From contig NW_020170481.1 of the NCBI RefSeq assembly GCF_000524195.1, positions 29,499-93,498 of the forward strand: DNA of 64,000 nt, in the 5' to 3' direction. The position numbers and the translations under genes are program-made. The DNA is from Echinococcus granulosus (lineage: Eukaryota; Platyhelminthes; Cestoda; Cyclophyllidea; Taeniidae). Positions within the stretch are counted from its first letter, which is position 1. Every line of letters starts with the position of its first letter. The notes below the pieces were generated by a model. The model did no database searches. It was not told the origin of the DNA and worked only from the letters and a program-made list of their open reading frames with translations. Positions 61,365 to 64,000 of the stretch are shown here, piece by piece.

Positions 61365-62092
61365 GATACATGTATAATTAATAATTTTTACGTGTACCCA
61401 TAAGCCTAAAAGAATCTTTCATTTAAGATATTTGTTTTATGTTAAGTTACTGAAAGCTAAAACATCAGGTTAAATATGATCCTCAAATAGTTTTGTAGGC
61501 ATTTTTGACAGTACAATCATTCTATTCTTCCTGTAGTGATTTCCATCTATGACCTCCCACTTCATGAACCAAATTAATAGTGCTTGCAAGGCTTTTGCGA
61601 CTAACTTTGCGCAAATAACTTTGTACGAATGACTTTTTGTTTTCTGTAGAATGTGCTTCTTGCATGATGATTTGAATGCAAGACTTAGCTCATTTGGTAG
61701 CTACAATAACTTGTTGCTCGAGTTGTGGAGTGAATGGGCTTTGGACGCAAGAATGCACCCTCTTATACTTGCAGTGCGCCATATCTGTCTTTGTCATTTA
61801 CCTTAAATGAATCCGGGTTTGGGTAGAATTTGTGAGCACGCAATTGGCAAACCGTGTAAAAACATACCATTTGATAACTTGGCCTTATTCCTGGGCTTGA
61901 AATTAATTCGACTATGCTAAAATTGGAGCAAAATAACTAACTCTAAGATCAATTAGATCGTGTAATAAAAATGCCTTGGCAACACAGTGTTGCGTCAGCC
62001 TAAAATGAGTGTAACGGTGTGTTGCCAAGTAGCGTGAACTTGAGCTTTCTAGGATGGCTGCTGTGAGAGAACTGAAATGAGCACGTAAGTGG
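61365..62092. other. Intergenic, no gene seen
   Basis: No coding or structural feature recognised. An 85-codon minus-strand open frame at 61912-62169 overlaps the family 2 repeat and has no domain. Confidence 0.4.
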
Positions 62093-62290
62093 AAAGTGGG
62101 GCGGATAGGCAAGAAGGCGATCTGCAGACTCACGCATTCGCTTTCTGCTTCCAAGTCCTTAACATTCATGACATGTTTGTAAGAAGAAGCGAGAGCTCAT
62201 TAGCCAACACCCCCCACGCATTTACTTCAACTGTCTTGTGGCGAAGTCACCAACACCATTTACTTTCTACAAGGCATGACATAAACAAAT
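62093..62290. repeat. Dispersed repeat family 2, copy 2
   Basis: Direct repeat of 59852-60066, with GGCAAGAAGGCGATCTGCAG, TGTGGCGAAGTC and CTTTCTACAAGGCATG in the same order. The pair could be terminal repeats of a larger degenerate element spanning a TRIM insertion, or two independent copies. Confidence 0.55.
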
Positions 62291-64000
62291 GATGGCGTCA
62301 GAGAAGGCATAAGAACACATGAGATAACATATCAATGGATTGTTCCATTAACGCCCCAAGTGCCCTTTTCTGCCATAGAAATAGCTAAATCGGACATTTG
62401 GGAGAAGGCGCAGCAACCATCTGCAGGTAGTGCTACCTACAGCCCCAAAAGCGGCGCCTGCGAAATTGTGCCCATTTACTTACTTTGGATGGTTTTGACC
62501 ACTTCATCCACTCCATCATCAACCCGACTGCCATATTCATTCCACACATTGAGGCTAGGCTTAGATAAGCTCCAAGAGCACAAAGGCGCCTCCTCGTTGT
62601 AAGAGATTGTCGGCTCCACATCCGATATATCTCCGTCATAATGCTACCCTTTCCTGAGGTTCAAATATCTAGTTTACTCTGTTTCACTAGTATTATTCTT
62701 TGGCGTTTCGCCTGTCAGACCAAGCTATCAAAATGTGGTCTTTTGAAATACCATCTCTGCATAACCACTGGGGCCTATCCACCACTATCATTCTTCCTTC
62801 CTCTTCCTCTTTCTCTCTTTCTTCCACACACCATGGCAAAGGAATAAACCATCAACAGTAGAGGATTAAATCAATGACTCTGTGACTTTTGTGTCTTGCT
62901 TTTAACCTCTTCTCTTCCATTCCAGCATATGATTTATGTGGTCCTTTTTTGACTACTTCTGGTTTTGCATGCAGCCGCCGGAAGCACCTCCTATCCGCTA
63001 AACTGATATGACCCCTTTTGAACCACCAAATCAACACATTGTTCAGTGAGAGATGAATTTGTGATCCCATCATGCTCTTGTTTACACTCTTATGCATGTG
63101 ACAGAGCGTCGTTTGACGCAGTTCACGTGGTGACCTGGTTGCTATATCAAAGTCTGAGTTAAAACTCCTCTTTGTGTCCACCTTAATCAACAATCAAGCA
63201 CACAATCACATGTGCGAGTAGAAGGACGTATCATCTGTGTAATAAAATCGTATTGCAGTCCTCAAGACCGACGCAGTCCACCACCACATCTGCATCAAAC
63301 ACACCACGCAAACATCTAACGTCACTTGATGCACATAAAGGGCACAACAGCTCGTATCACGGAGGTCTTCTCTATCACCACTGCCATCGGTCAAAATAAC
63401 CCAAGGCTTCTTTTTGGGTTACTGGATGCAGGAATTTTGACCTCAGATGGCAAAGTCTGCAACTTTCCAATTACAAGCTTCTTTGAATATAATAGCAGTC
63501 ACTCCTAGGAAGATGCCGTTCCCCCTCCCCTCAATTCCCCTCTCCTAACTATTTAATTCTATAAGCAGTTTGGAATAGGTCTGTTCAAATCCCCTTACTG
63601 GTAAATACGAGGTGCAGATAATAAACATTCACAGTAGGGTCAAGGTCATTTAAACAAGAATGTAATGAACAATCGAGTCCTTAAACGATTTCAACTACTC
63701 CAGTTGTGTCACAACTCCCTGCGACACAGACATGCAAAGCTAGTAAAAAACAGTTAATAAGGAGAATTTACCGTTTCGGCTTGATCTAGTCATCAAGGCG
63801 TTACCACAGAATATGATCTTGGTGTGATCCTGTGTGTGCCACTTTATGCGCACCGCTTCAGGCTAAACACTGTGTAGGAGGGAATCCATGGAGTAAATGT
63901 TGTCGTCACGACCACCTTGCTACTTCACGAGATTGGCACAAACCCATCAGTAGGGGAGGAGAGATGATGAGGCCAGAAACAGTCCGCAACGTGTTTCTTC
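62291..64000. other. Terminal region, no gene seen
   Basis: Open frames of 60-113 codons on both strands have no recognised domain. A pyrimidine-rich tract (TTCCTTCCTCTTCCTCTTTC) lies near 62791-62826. No TRIM piece was recognised here. Confidence 0.4.

Overview
The window reads as an animal nuclear contig, most likely from a flatworm and probably a tapeworm. This is inferred from several signs. Protein genes are split into many exons with GT-AG introns, some only 33-41 nt long. Repeats are plentiful, and one is a terminal-repeat retrotransposon in miniature (TRIM), a class reported from taeniid tapeworms. Several coding exons begin directly after a 3' splice site, as expected with 5'-UTR introns or spliced-leader trans-splicing. 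No bacterial operons, CRISPR arrays or convincing tRNA/rRNA genes are visible.

Layout. 1-3.8 kb: no gene, two solo LTRs. 3.9-16.3 kb (+): AMP deaminase in 12 exons, with TRIM-derived sequence in its large introns. 19.0-21.7 kb (-): perilipin-like lipid-droplet protein. 24.7-32.2 kb (+): FAM114A/NOXP20 family protein with DPW-containing repeats. 33.0-36.5 kb (-): BRAP-type RING/UBP-zinc-finger/coiled-coil ubiquitin ligase. 37.8-40.6 kb (-): Ala/Gln/Pro-rich low-complexity protein, either its own gene or a C-terminal extension of the next one. 41.9-43.1 kb (-): thymine-DNA glycosylase. 43.8-45.9 and 47.7-49.7 kb (-): two tandem alkaline phosphatases with matching exon structure. 54.8-55.4 kb (-): 3' exons of an unrecognised gene or pseudogene. 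56.5-56.9 kb (+): a weak two-exon candidate. 57-64 kb: repeats with no convincing gene.

The genes do not form one pathway. AMP deaminase (purine nucleotide balance), perilipin (lipid storage), FAM114A (membrane traffic), BRAP (Ras/MAPK-linked ubiquitin ligase), TDG (base excision repair) and alkaline phosphatase (surface or secreted phosphomonoesterase) look like ordinary neighbours in a sparse genome.

The main discovery-type signal is the roughly 0.85-1.1 kb TRIM family. It has LTRs of about 180-195 bp bounded by TG...CA, a primer-binding site matching the 3' end of a leucine tRNA, a polypurine tract and no recognisable protein. There are four near-complete copies, two internal fragments, about nine solo LTRs or LTR pieces and one junction fragment. 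All exon coordinates were worked out by hand from splice sites, reading phase and remembered family sequence; no database search was run.
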